From: Desulfobulbaceae bacterium
Lineage (GTDB): Bacteria > Desulfobacterota > Desulfobulbia > Desulfobulbales > Desulfocapsaceae
Direction of reading: 5' to 3'
Length of the DNA stretch: 34,876 nt
Assembly (NCBI GenBank): GCA_031287565.1
Contig: JAITSS010000012.1
Span: forward strand, 1 to 34,876
Position numbers and translations under genes: made by a program. Positions 23,394-31,718 of the stretch are shown here, piece after piece. The notes under the pieces are model-generated. The model was not told where the DNA came from, searched no databases, and saw only the letters and a program-made list of their open reading frames with translations. Positions within the stretch are counted from its first letter, which is position 1; every line of letters starts with the position of its first letter.

Positions 23394-24158
23394 TCAACGT
23401 ATTTTCGCCAATTCCAGGGAAAAATATTTTTCTTGCTGGCCGAACATAAAATTCTGGAAGAGTTCCGGATTTTCCTCTTCTCTGGCCGCTTCCAGGGCGG
23501 CGTAATACTCCAGTTTGTCTTCAGCGAAAATCATGGCCAAAGGCTCTTGATGATAGGCCAAAATATAATTCATCAACAGACGGGAAACGCGACCATTACC
23601 ATCGGCGAAAGGATGAATAGTCACCAGCCGGAAATGCGCGTCAAAGGCCAACGCGTATATGTTTTCGTTTTCAGCCTCGCTCACGTTGTTTAATCGCTCG
23701 TTAATGTGGCGACAAAGGACCTTCACTTGGCCAGGAACTTTCTGAAAATTGGCGAAATACCGGCTCCCGACATACACCATCGATTTTCGGAAATCCCCGC
23801 GTGAGGAATCGTAGCTTCCGGCCAGAGCGTTGATGATTCCTCCGGTGTTTTTTATGGTTAAGGCGCTTACGTGCTGGATTATTTCCGGCGTAATGAGCTG
23901 TTTTTGTTGCGCTGATTGAACAACATAAAGAAGAGCATTATGATGATCCCTAAGCATATCATGGTCGGTGATCGGTTTCCCTTTCGCGGTGAGGCCATCG
24001 TTCAAGAGAAGCACACTCTCTTGCGCCGTGAGCGATGAGCCTTCGAGCGCTGTTGAGTGATGAGATATGAGCATTTCATTGATCCGGACAAAATTGATCG
24101 CTTCCGGAATGCCTGATGCCTTAAATGTCGTCAGCAGATTGATGAATTGTTTTCGCAT
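23394..24158 (-). CDS. Fic domain protein (class II, autoinhibited AMPylase-type)
   Basis: A 254-residue protein. The active-site loop HPFADGNGRVSR (182-193) matches the catalytic HPFx(D/E)GNGRxxR motif completely, with His182, Asp186, Asn188 and both Arg residues. Upstream, STALEG (35-40) fits the N-terminal inhibitory helix (S/T)xxxE(G/N), whose Glu39 would block ATP gamma-phosphate. That makes it a class II Fic that is off until the helix moves. Substrates are unknown; Fic enzymes usually AMPylate Tyr or Ser/Thr of host or self proteins. No antitoxin gene is next to it. It lies between a GT4 gene and a GT4 tail remnant, so it looks inserted. GGAAA lies 5' of the ATG. Confidence 0.88.
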   Translation of the reverse strand: MRKQFINLLTTFKASGIPEAINFVRINEMLISHHSTALEGSSLTAQESVLLLNDGLTAKGKPITDHDMLRDHHNALLYVVQSAQQKQLITPEIIQHVSALTIKNTGGIINALAGSYDSSRGDFRKSMVYVGSRYFANFQKVPGQVKVLCRHINERLNNVSEAENENIYALAFDAHFRLVTIHPFADGNGRVSRLLMNYILAYHQEPLAMIFAEDKLEYYAALEAAREEENPELFQNFMFGQQEKYFSLELAKIR

Positions 24159-24198
24159 TGGTCAGTTTCCACAGACGTTCTCTCTTCAGCCGGATTTT

Positions 24199-25374
24199 TC
24201 AATCGACAAAAATCCAATCCGGCTTCGCGCCGCCCGACAAAAGCCAGTGGTAAGCGGCGGTGGTTTGTCGGGTAATGGTTCGCCAATCATAGTTGGCCGC
24301 CAATGGTCGCCCGCGCTCACCCATCTGCCGCAAGCCCTCAGCGGACATGGCGAAAGCCTGTCGCAATGAGTCGGTGAGCGCGCTGACAGTCGGTTCTATC
24401 CACCAGCCGCAGCCATATTTGCCGAGCGCCCGCCACGGCGTCCCGGTGGTGGTAATGACCGGCACACCGTAGGATAAAGCCTCGGCCACGGCCACGCCGA
24501 AATTTTCGCTGAACGACGGCAGAATGAACAGGTCGGCTTCGGCAAAGAGCCGGGCTTTGTCCGCGCCCCGGACCTCATCGACCAGCCTTATCTGGTTCTC
24601 AAGATGATGAACACAGATTTTCGCCGCCACTTCCCGGCCATGGCCGCCCTCATCCGGCCCAGCCAGAATCAGCCGCCAACCGGTCGGACGCGCCGAAGTC
24701 CAAGCGTCAAGCAGGTTGAATAATCCTTTTATTTGATGAATACGGCCCAGAAACAGCGCCGTTCGCTGTTCATCGCCAGCCTTTTCGCGCAAATATCCCA
24801 ATCGCCGAACCTCAGCCGCATCCGGCAAAAAAACACCATTAGGAATACAGGCAATGGGCTGCCTGAAGCCCAGGCGGCGGATACTTGCCACCTCTTGTTC
24901 CGCCGTCGCCATAAACAACGCGACCTGATGCAAATCCCGCTTGACGTAAGCATTCCAGGCAATTTTTTTTCGCCAGGCATGCCAGGAAAGCGCCCAAGGC
25001 TCCAACATGCCACGGGGATGCAGCGCCAGCGGAATATTGTGTCGCCGACACAGGCGGCTGATGGCATGATGCGGCGGCGTCCATAGACCGTGGTCATGGA
25101 CAAGCGCTGGTTTTTCCTGGGCGATGATTTGGGCGGCGAGTCGTGACAGCGGCAAGCCGAAACGCCGCCAAATGCCGGTATCAGCCGGAACCAGGCGGCG
25201 GATAACCGGCGAATTCGCGGTTTGAGTCACCGGCGTTTCGCCCGCCATGACCTGACTGCACAGGCTGATTTTCAAGCCCGGTTCTTTGGCCAAAGCCTCA
25301 CAGAGCGCCGTCACTGTCCGCGACGGGCCACCAGAAGACGCCGACAGGCTTTCAAGGCAGTGGAGGATGTTCAT
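24199..25374 (-). CDS. Family 4 glycosyltransferase
   Basis: A 391-residue GT-B enzyme. The N-terminal domain has the GGPSRTVTALCEAL phosphate-loop-like strand and HDHGLWTPPH. The C-terminal domain has ALFLGRIHQIKGLFNLLDAW, LILAGPDEGGHG and the retaining-GT EX7E segment SENFGVAVAEALSYGVPVI. It adds a hexose or deoxyhexose from a nucleotide sugar, in the cytoplasm at the membrane; the donor is not predictable. Its ATG overlaps the stop of the upstream GT4 (ATGA, 25371-25374). A diverged copy of its last 15 residues lies after fic, about 800 bases away. Confidence 0.9.
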   Translation of the reverse strand: MNILHCLESLSASSGGPSRTVTALCEALAKEPGLKISLCSQVMAGETPVTQTANSPVIRRLVPADTGIWRRFGLPLSRLAAQIIAQEKPALVHDHGLWTPPHHAISRLCRRHNIPLALHPRGMLEPWALSWHAWRKKIAWNAYVKRDLHQVALFMATAEQEVASIRRLGFRQPIACIPNGVFLPDAAEVRRLGYLREKAGDEQRTALFLGRIHQIKGLFNLLDAWTSARPTGWRLILAGPDEGGHGREVAAKICVHHLENQIRLVDEVRGADKARLFAEADLFILPSFSENFGVAVAEALSYGVPVITTTGTPWRALGKYGCGWWIEPTVSALTDSLRQAFAMSAEGLRQMGERGRPLAANYDWRTITRQTTAAYHWLLSGGAKPDWIFVD

Positions 25375-26504
25375 AGGCTACCGACCGTCGCAATCGAGAG
25401 AATGATTTCTTCATAACGCGGCAAGGCTTCTTCAAGTGTATGGGCTAGTCGGTAGCGGCGAGCGTTGCCAAGCAGCGCCACAGACAAACCCGGTTCACAC
25501 AAAATCCGTGTCATGTGCCGAGCAAGCGCCGCCGTATCGCCGACAGCAAAGCCTAAAGCCGCGTCTGATTCGCACATTTCTTCGGCATCGGCGCTGCACA
25601 AACTGGTAATCACCGGCGTATCGAGGAACATCGCCTCTAAAACCGAGTTGGAAAAACCCTCGTATTCTGAAGCCAAAATGAAAGCGGCGGCGTTTTTCAC
25701 CAGCGGCAGAGGATTTTCTAGCCAACCGCTGAAATGCGTCCTGTCGCCAAGCGCCAATCGTTCAGCCTGGGCGACAAGCTCATGCCGCGCCGGGCCGTCG
25801 CCGATAATCAGCAGATGGCTACCCTCGTTTCGCGGCAGCAAAGCGAAGGCGGCAATCACCGTATCAAGGCGCTTCATTGGGTCCAAGCGGCTGACGCATA
25901 CGAAATAAGGCGCGGCAGGCGCGGAGAAAAGGCATTGTTCTTCGGCTTTCTCCAGGAAACGTTCATGTTCAACCAGGTTCATCACTCGCCGACCTTGTGT
26001 CGGCGCGACGCCGGCGATTTCGCACATTTCCCGCACCCCGTCGATCGAATTGGCGGTGAGCAGGGCGGCGCGGCGATAGCACCAGCGGCGCAGATGCCGA
26101 TACAGAAAGCGGCGCGCCGCGTTGGCGGCAAGGGCATCCTCCTTTTGCGGACGGGTAATCTCGGAGACAATCACCGACACTGTGCCGCGTCTGAACAAGG
26201 TGGCGCAGACGGCCAAGAGGCTGGGGAAAAAACCGAAGGCGAAAATCACCCGATAGCCGCCGCGATACACCAACCACCAAAAGCGAGGAATGATCCGCCA
26301 GTAACTCAGGCCGTTGCGCCAAGCGAGAAAATAACGGCGGGCTGCCGCGTCCGGCGCATCTTCTTTTCGTCCGGTTAAAAGCGCCACCGCTGCCAGCCCA
26401 GCAAAAAGTCTGGTCGTCATCAGCGCGAATTGTCCTTCCGCGCCGCCGCCACGCAGGCCGGGGCCAACCAGAAGAACGGCGGGAATTTTCTTTGGTGTTG
26501 TCAC
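25371..26504 (-). CDS. Family 4 glycosyltransferase
   Basis: A 377-residue GT-B enzyme with an N-terminal GPGLRGGGAEGQFALM glycine-rich strand, and then FVCVSRLDPMKRLDTVIAAF, LLIIGDGPARHELV and the EX7E-type SEYEGFSNSVLEAMFLDTPV. I start it at the GTG at 26504, 20 bases after the stop of the upstream GT2 and behind AGAGAAGAG. A longer frame to 26585 would run through that gene's end. It ends in an ATGA overlap with the next GT4, so the two are coupled. Sugar specificity is unknown. Confidence 0.88.
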   Translation of the reverse strand: MTTPKKIPAVLLVGPGLRGGGAEGQFALMTTRLFAGLAAVALLTGRKEDAPDAAARRYFLAWRNGLSYWRIIPRFWWLVYRGGYRVIFAFGFFPSLLAVCATLFRRGTVSVIVSEITRPQKEDALAANAARRFLYRHLRRWCYRRAALLTANSIDGVREMCEIAGVAPTQGRRVMNLVEHERFLEKAEEQCLFSAPAAPYFVCVSRLDPMKRLDTVIAAFALLPRNEGSHLLIIGDGPARHELVAQAERLALGDRTHFSGWLENPLPLVKNAAAFILASEYEGFSNSVLEAMFLDTPVITSLCSADAEEMCESDAALGFAVGDTAALARHMTRILCEPGLSVALLGNARRYRLAHTLEEALPRYEEIILSIATVGSL

Positions 26505-26523
26505 GGCTCTTCTCTCGTTCTGG

Positions 26524-27723
26524 TCAGAAATACATGCCAAGCGTCTTCCAGGCGGCAAAATCACCATCGCGGCAGGCCAGGACAATTTTATTCAGATACC
26601 ACCGTCCGGGTTTTTCGATGAGAAGACCATGTCGGTTGAGAATCTCACGAGCCACGACAAAGACATCTTGCAAAATCGCATCACCAAAATGACCTGCGGC
26701 ATGGATCATCAAGGCCGACAAATGGGCAATCGCCCAATCGGTCAGTTGGCCGTTGAAGGCGAATTCATCATCTTTGGCGATAAAATCAAACAGCTGGTCA
26801 AACATCCATAATGCGGCCAGCCTGTGAGGGTGACAAGGCTGAGCATGGGTGAGGCTTGTCGGATTATCGCAATAGTTAAGCGCGACGACAGAAACGGATG
26901 CGTATTTTTGGCATTGGGCATGAATAAGGTAGGGGAGAATGCTGTCCTCATACAATTGCACGCCCTCAGGAAAACGCGCCCTTTTCCATAAGGAACGCCG
27001 CATCAGTTTGCCGCAGGGATAACCATTATGCCAAAATGGATACTGGCCAAAAAGTTCTAATACACGATCAGGCAAGATTTCCGGGCGCGTCAGATTGCCG
27101 GAGATATAGTTCCAGCTACCATCAACGATATCAGCGTCAGCCTGAAGCGCCTTGTCGAGGAGCGCGGCGAGCGAATCCGGCGCCAGAAAATCATCGGCGT
27201 CAAGAAAGAAAATATATTTCCCGACTGCCACATCAAGACCGGTATTTCTGGCTACGGAAGCCCCTCGGTTTTCCTGATGGATCACTTTTATCGGCGCGAG
27301 ACCCGCATACTTTGCTAAAATTTCCGCCGTGCCATCAGTGGAACCGTCGTTGACAACAATGATTTCATAGAAAGAAGCGAGGGCGCGCTGCTCGATGGCG
27401 CTGTCCAGGCATCTTGCCAGGTACTGTTCAACATTATAGGCCGGGATGATGACGGAAATATCCAGGCTGGAGGCCGCGAACGATTTGTTCGTGGCGAAAG
27501 ACATAAGCGTTTTTTTCTGGATTTTTTCCAGATTGCTCCGCGCTGTCTCCGGGCTGTTCAACGGCATTTTTTGGGGGTTCCGGCCGCTCTTCCACAAGGC
27601 CGCGCCAAGCGCCAGATATGAGAGAGAAAGCAGACATTTTACAACCAGCGGACGCGGCCATGGCCAAGGAATACAGCGCCAGGCCAGAGAAGACATCCGT
27701 TCATCAAGATAGCGGCGAATCAT
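26524..27723 (-). CDS. Family 2 glycosyltransferase with hydrophobic N-terminal extension
   Basis: A 399-residue enzyme. The GT2 core starts near residue 90: SVIIPAYNVEQYLARCL, VVNDGSTDGTAE and the metal-binding FLDADDF. A YEDSILPYLIH motif with an acidic residue follows, as in capsular GT2s. I start it at the ATG at 27723, which overlaps the asparagine-synthase stop (ATGA). This adds about 75 residues, including a hydrophobic, Pro/Trp-rich stretch (about 18-44) that could anchor it in the membrane. A start at 27504 would remove them but has no good ribosome binding site. The core function is safe; the extension is the uncertain part. Confidence 0.8.
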   Translation of the reverse strand: MIRRYLDERMSSLAWRCIPWPWPRPLVVKCLLSLSYLALGAALWKSGRNPQKMPLNSPETARSNLEKIQKKTLMSFATNKSFAASSLDISVIIPAYNVEQYLARCLDSAIEQRALASFYEIIVVNDGSTDGTAEILAKYAGLAPIKVIHQENRGASVARNTGLDVAVGKYIFFLDADDFLAPDSLAALLDKALQADADIVDGSWNYISGNLTRPEILPDRVLELFGQYPFWHNGYPCGKLMRRSLWKRARFPEGVQLYEDSILPYLIHAQCQKYASVSVVALNYCDNPTSLTHAQPCHPHRLAALWMFDQLFDFIAKDDEFAFNGQLTDWAIAHLSALMIHAAGHFGDAILQDVFVVAREILNRHGLLIEKPGRWYLNKIVLACRDGDFAAWKTLGMYF

Positions 27724-29573
27724 GGCTGTATCAGCTCCGGGGCGAAACGGGCCAACAAGGTCCCGGCCATTCGCCGCGACCAGTGGCAGGCGGGGTGGCG
27801 CAGGGCTGGAAATTGTCGCCAGCTGTCCAAATCCGCGACTTCCGCCATCCAGCGGGCCATCGGTAGCGCAAAACCGCTTTTTGGGCGACGCAGAACCGAC
27901 TCCGGCAAAGGTGGAGAAGGCGCTGCCGCCAGCCCCAGTTTGCGCCGCCAACCCGGCGGGCAATGCGACAAAATAGGAGACAGGCTGCGCAGAAGCGTCG
28001 CATCGACCAGCGGCGTTCGCAGTTCAAGCGAATGATCCATGCTCGCCCAATCGCTGTCGCGCAAAAGCTGATTACGCAGGTAATTGGTCGATTCCAGCGC
28101 CGCTATCCGCGTGAAGTCATCGACATTACTGGATAAATTACCGGCGAGGAAAGCGGGAACCGGCAAATGGGCAAGACCTTCCCTTGCCATGTCACAGCCG
28201 ATCAGGTCAGCGATTTCCCATGGCATAAAAAGACCACGCTGGGCGAAATACAAAGCGGCCATGTCGTCGCCGAAGGCCGCGAGGGCCGGGGCTTTCGGCG
28301 GCACAATTCCCCATCCGGACAAAATGCGGGCAAAACCGGTGGCGGCGCGGGCCAAAAAGGGGACGGCGTGGACGGCGGCCAGCCGCTTGCCGAGGACAGG
28401 TAAGCTTTGGAAATGCCCATATCCGCCCAAAAGCTCATCGCCGCCGACGCCGGAAAGAACAACCTTCAGCCCGGCCTCGTGGGCCGCTTTGCTGACCAGC
28501 CAGCTATTCAGACCATCAAGAGATGGCTGATCCATGGCGGCAAAAATATCGGGGATACTCCGCTGGATATCCGCATCGCTTACCCAGTGGGTCTGATGGC
28601 GCGTCCGATAGCGTTTGGCGATTTCTTCAGCCAAGGCGGTTTCATCGGTAGCGGCGCCGCGAAAATCGCTGAAACCGAGGGTGATGGTGGTCATCGGTGT
28701 GGCGACCAGGCCGCTGACCAGACCGACCAGCGCCCCGGAATCAATCCCCGCCGACAAAAAAGCGCCCACCGGCACATCGGCGACCAGATGGCTGGCGACG
28801 GCGTCACGCACGGCCACCGCGATATGTTCCATCGCTTCATCAGTGGAAACGGTGGTGCCGCCCGCCGCGCCAAGCCGCCAGATTTCAGCGATGGAGGCGT
28901 ATTGGCGCTGCTCGCCGCCGATACCGTTTTCCACCGCCAGAAATTGCCCAGCCCCCAGCGAACGCGCGGCCTTGTGGATGGTGTACGGCTCCGGCACGCT
29001 CCCCATCAGTAAAAAACCCGTCAACCCGACGGGATCGAGGTCATTGGTCGGCAGATTGCCTAAATGGAGCGCTTTGACCGACGAGGCGAAACGGAGAACA
29101 TGGCCGTCGTCGCTATAATATAACGGTTTGATACCGTATGGATCGCGGGCCAGCAGCAGTTTTTTATCCAAACAATCAAAAAGAGCAAAGGCGAACATGC
29201 CCCGCAGTCTGCCCAGCGCCGCCGCACCCCAGTGCCGCCACGCTTCAAGAATAACCTCGGTATCGCCATGGGTGATGAAAGAAGAACCGGCAGCTTCAAG
29301 TTCCTGGCGCAAGGCGCGGTAATTATAAATTTCTCCATTAAAAACAATAACATATCTGCCGTCATGGCTTGTCAGCGGTTGATTGGCGGCCTCGCTTAAA
29401 TCAATAATCGACAGCCGACGATGACCAAAACCGATCCGGCGATCACCAGAAAACCAGAACCCTTCCGCATCCGGGCCGCGTCGGGCTTGGGCGCTGGTGA
29501 TACGCGACAATTCCGCCGCGTCCACTTGCCCGCCCGTCGGGCGATAAGAAAAAATTCCGGCGATTCCACACAT
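27720..29573 (-). CDS. Glutamine-hydrolysing asparagine synthase-type amidotransferase
   Basis: A 617-residue enzyme. Cys2 after the start Met is the nucleophile of the N-terminal class II glutaminase domain (MCGIAGIF). RRGPDAEGFWF, FNGEIYNYRALR and the HGDTEVIL segment are its usual ammonia-domain motifs. The synthase domain has the PP-loop LSAGIDSGALVGL and SGVGGDELLGGYGHF. Housekeeping AsnB makes asparagine. Copies within polysaccharide loci are thought to amidate uronic acids or other acyl groups, and I favour that by context. The frame is open to 29801, but the start must be 29573 because Cys2 is catalytic. It overlaps the downstream GT2 (ATGA). Confidence 0.9.
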   Translation of the reverse strand: MCGIAGIFSYRPTGGQVDAAELSRITSAQARRGPDAEGFWFSGDRRIGFGHRRLSIIDLSEAANQPLTSHDGRYVIVFNGEIYNYRALRQELEAAGSSFITHGDTEVILEAWRHWGAAALGRLRGMFAFALFDCLDKKLLLARDPYGIKPLYYSDDGHVLRFASSVKALHLGNLPTNDLDPVGLTGFLLMGSVPEPYTIHKAARSLGAGQFLAVENGIGGEQRQYASIAEIWRLGAAGGTTVSTDEAMEHIAVAVRDAVASHLVADVPVGAFLSAGIDSGALVGLVSGLVATPMTTITLGFSDFRGAATDETALAEEIAKRYRTRHQTHWVSDADIQRSIPDIFAAMDQPSLDGLNSWLVSKAAHEAGLKVVLSGVGGDELLGGYGHFQSLPVLGKRLAAVHAVPFLARAATGFARILSGWGIVPPKAPALAAFGDDMAALYFAQRGLFMPWEIADLIGCDMAREGLAHLPVPAFLAGNLSSNVDDFTRIAALESTNYLRNQLLRDSDWASMDHSLELRTPLVDATLLRSLSPILSHCPPGWRRKLGLAAAPSPPLPESVLRRPKSGFALPMARWMAEVADLDSWRQFPALRHPACHWSRRMAGTLLARFAPELIQP

Positions 29574-29671
29574 CGACGCGCTCCCGCTCAAATTCTCTTC
29601 AATCGGCCAGCGAATTTCGCCGCCGTCATAGCAAATTTTTTTACCGATTCGTCCACGATTAGGCCGAATAC

Positions 29672-30661
29672 TCAAGGCCGCCATGGTATCCAAGCGATGC
29701 CGTAGATAATGGGGAGCAAGACTGGCCACAGAAGACGAAACTCGGTGATATTCCCGCCCAATACCCGATAAAAAATCAGCCACAAAGGAACGGCCAGGCA
29801 ATTCAGCAGGAAAAATTTATCCAAAGAGACACCTGTCTGGTCGGGGTTTCGGACACAAAGGTAGACCAGCGGCGGCAGGGCGACAAGCGGCAATGTCACA
29901 AGAGATGTGGGCGAAAGCAGAGCGCCGCCAGTAAAAATTTCCCTGCTTAAAAGTAATTGTCCTGTCCCGGTTAGTGGACCGGGAAACCAAAAACGAATCA
30001 GTTTGTATTCAATGACAAAGAACGAAGCCAGGATGAAAATCCAGGCCAGGCGGCGCGCCGGATTTTCCACGCGGCAAGTCGCCGACCACATCGCCGCCAA
30101 AACCACCAGATGAAAGGCCGATTCGCGGAATAACATCATCAAAGCCATAGCCGTGAAAACTTCTGGCATCCGATTGCGCAGCAACGAAAAAACGCCGATG
30201 CTGAACAAAGCCAGAGATGGCGCGTCGCAGGGATAAAAAATATACATCCCGGAAACGAATAAGGCTGCGTAGCCGACGAGGAAAACCCGCCAATTGAGCA
30301 TGGTTCCGGCGGCTGAAAAAATCGGCGAAACACCGATGACAAAATAAAGAGGCGTCAGCATACCGGCCGCGATGCGCAAAGGATGAAAACGAATATCCGG
30401 AGAATGAAAACAGGCATCCAACAGTCTGGCCAGGCCGTACAGAATATAATTGCCGAGAAATCGCGCGGAATGCACGGAATCATTCGCCAGATACGAGGCT
30501 CTGAAGACATCAAAATCTGTGAGATCGGATCTACTTTTTTGGTACAAGGCCGTGCCAATATCAGGCAAATATTTGAACAAGAACAATTCGATCCATAAAC
30601 AACAAGCGAAAACGAGTAATATCTTGAGAAAGAATTCTCTCTTGTCGAAATCAACCTTCAT
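29672..30661 (-). CDS. Polytopic membrane protein, unknown (possible flippase/GT-C-like)
   Basis: A 329-residue protein with about eight to ten predicted transmembrane helices and no motif I recognise. It has a short acidic periplasmic-side segment after the first helix (about residues 45-70), with an SARFLGNYILYGLARLLD helix and a conserved-looking MYIFYPCDAPSLALFSIG. That could be an EpsG-like polymerase, a GT-C acyltransferase relative or a transport protein, but I cannot choose. Its ATG overlaps the stop of the upstream deacetylase (ATGA, 30658-30661), so it belongs to the same operon. The 98 bases after it carry no gene. Confidence 0.6.
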   Translation of the reverse strand: MKVDFDKREFFLKILLVFACCLWIELFLFKYLPDIGTALYQKSRSDLTDFDVFRASYLANDSVHSARFLGNYILYGLARLLDACFHSPDIRFHPLRIAAGMLTPLYFVIGVSPIFSAAGTMLNWRVFLVGYAALFVSGMYIFYPCDAPSLALFSIGVFSLLRNRMPEVFTAMALMMLFRESAFHLVVLAAMWSATCRVENPARRLAWIFILASFFVIEYKLIRFWFPGPLTGTGQLLLSREIFTGGALLSPTSLVTLPLVALPPLVYLCVRNPDQTGVSLDKFFLLNCLAVPLWLIFYRVLGGNITEFRLLWPVLLPIIYGIAWIPWRP

Positions 30662-31653
30662 ATCGCGCCCACATGTGATTTCAGCGGCAGTCCCAGACTG
30701 ACCCGTCCAGCAAAGCTGGCGAAGGGGTCGTGATGGGGAATTTCAATCCGATGCAAGGCCAACGGCGGTGTCGCGGCGCCATTCGCGCCATTTTCCTGGC
30801 TGACAGCAAGCGCGTATCCACATGCAGCCACGGTTTCACAGGTCATTTTGTCATAGTCGCCATTTGGGTAGGCGAGCAGGCGACATTCGGCCTTCAGTTC
30901 TTCCTCAAGGCGTTTTTTTGAGACGAGCGCTTCCTGTTTGCGTGTCGCGGCGTCAATGTTGGGCAGAATGCTGTGAAATTCGGTATGCGAGCCGAAATGA
31001 ATGCCTGCGTCGCGCATTTCTCTGATTTGTCGCCACGAAAGCGGCGCGAAGGCCGCTTCCCGTTTGACATGTAATCTCGCCGCCAGCTCGTCAAGATGGA
31101 TGAACCGCTCCAGCGGCGGCAAGACAGCCAGAGAATTTTTTAGGCGTATAAAAGCGGCAATTTTTTCCTGGCGAGTGGCAATCGGCGCGGCAAATGGGAA
31201 CTCCATTCGCGGGAGGAGGGCGGCGTCCATGATCATTCCCAATCGCGTTGGCCAGGGCATTCGTCCGGTATCAATAAAATCAGTGGCCAGAAAAATCGTC
31301 GCCGGGATGGCGAATTCTTGCAAAACCGGGAAAGCGAATTGGTAATTATCGGCAAATCCGTCATCAATGGTTACGGCGGCGAAAGGCGGCCAGGCCGGAT
31401 CGCCCGCTTTCAGGCGCTGCCAGCCTTCTTCCAGAGAAACAATCTGATAATTCCGGCGCAAAAAATCCATCTGTTGGCGAAAAAGCCGAATCGGCTGCGC
31501 GCCATTCAAAGCGTCGGTGGATTTATCGGCAAAAGAATGATAGGTCAAAAGAACCAAGCGCCCGGCCAGGCGTTTGTGGGCGCGGCGGTAAAGGCCCGTA
31601 ATACCTAACGCGCCGTGGCACAGAATTTTTGCCAGATACCGTGAAGTATACAT
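30658..31653 (-). CDS. NodB-type polysaccharide deacetylase
   Basis: A 331-residue protein of the carbohydrate esterase 4 fold. It has TIDDGF (95-100; Asp97 the likely catalytic base, Asp98 a metal ligand), the metal-binding HFGSHTEFHS (His pair in SHTxxH), and a later LLAYPNGDYD strand. A basic N-terminus with a hydrophobic segment (about 1-40) suggests membrane association or a poor signal, so the site could be cytoplasmic or periplasmic. It would remove N- or O-acetyl groups from a sugar of the polymer or lipid-linked unit. A 9-bp hairpin lies between it and the upstream GT4. It is translationally coupled to the membrane protein that follows. Confidence 0.85.
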   Translation of the reverse strand: MYTSRYLAKILCHGALGITGLYRRAHKRLAGRLVLLTYHSFADKSTDALNGAQPIRLFRQQMDFLRRNYQIVSLEEGWQRLKAGDPAWPPFAAVTIDDGFADNYQFAFPVLQEFAIPATIFLATDFIDTGRMPWPTRLGMIMDAALLPRMEFPFAAPIATRQEKIAAFIRLKNSLAVLPPLERFIHLDELAARLHVKREAAFAPLSWRQIREMRDAGIHFGSHTEFHSILPNIDAATRKQEALVSKKRLEEELKAECRLLAYPNGDYDKMTCETVAACGYALAVSQENGANGAATPPLALHRIEIPHHDPFASFAGRVSLGLPLKSHVGAI

Positions 31654-31681
31654 AATTTTTATGACAGGATAGAGAATTTTG

Positions 31682-31711
31682 CGGCCCGGTCAGAACAAAT
31701 TCACCGGGCCG
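31682..31711. repeat. Inverted repeat between GT4 and deacetylase genes
   Basis: Perfect 9-bp arms (31682-31690 and 31703-31711, core GGCCCGGT) around a 12-base loop sit in the 65-base gap. The strong GC stem lacks a T-run on the minus strand, so it may be a weak terminator or a processing hairpin that reduces readthrough. Confidence 0.5.
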
Positions 31712-31718
31712 GTTCCCT

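Noticed and set aside
27724-27963. Longer N-terminus of the GT2 gene overlapping the amidotransferase
   Set aside because: It would lie wholly inside the well-supported asparagine synthase frame and has no protein-like pattern. The ATGA overlap at 27723 explains the start.
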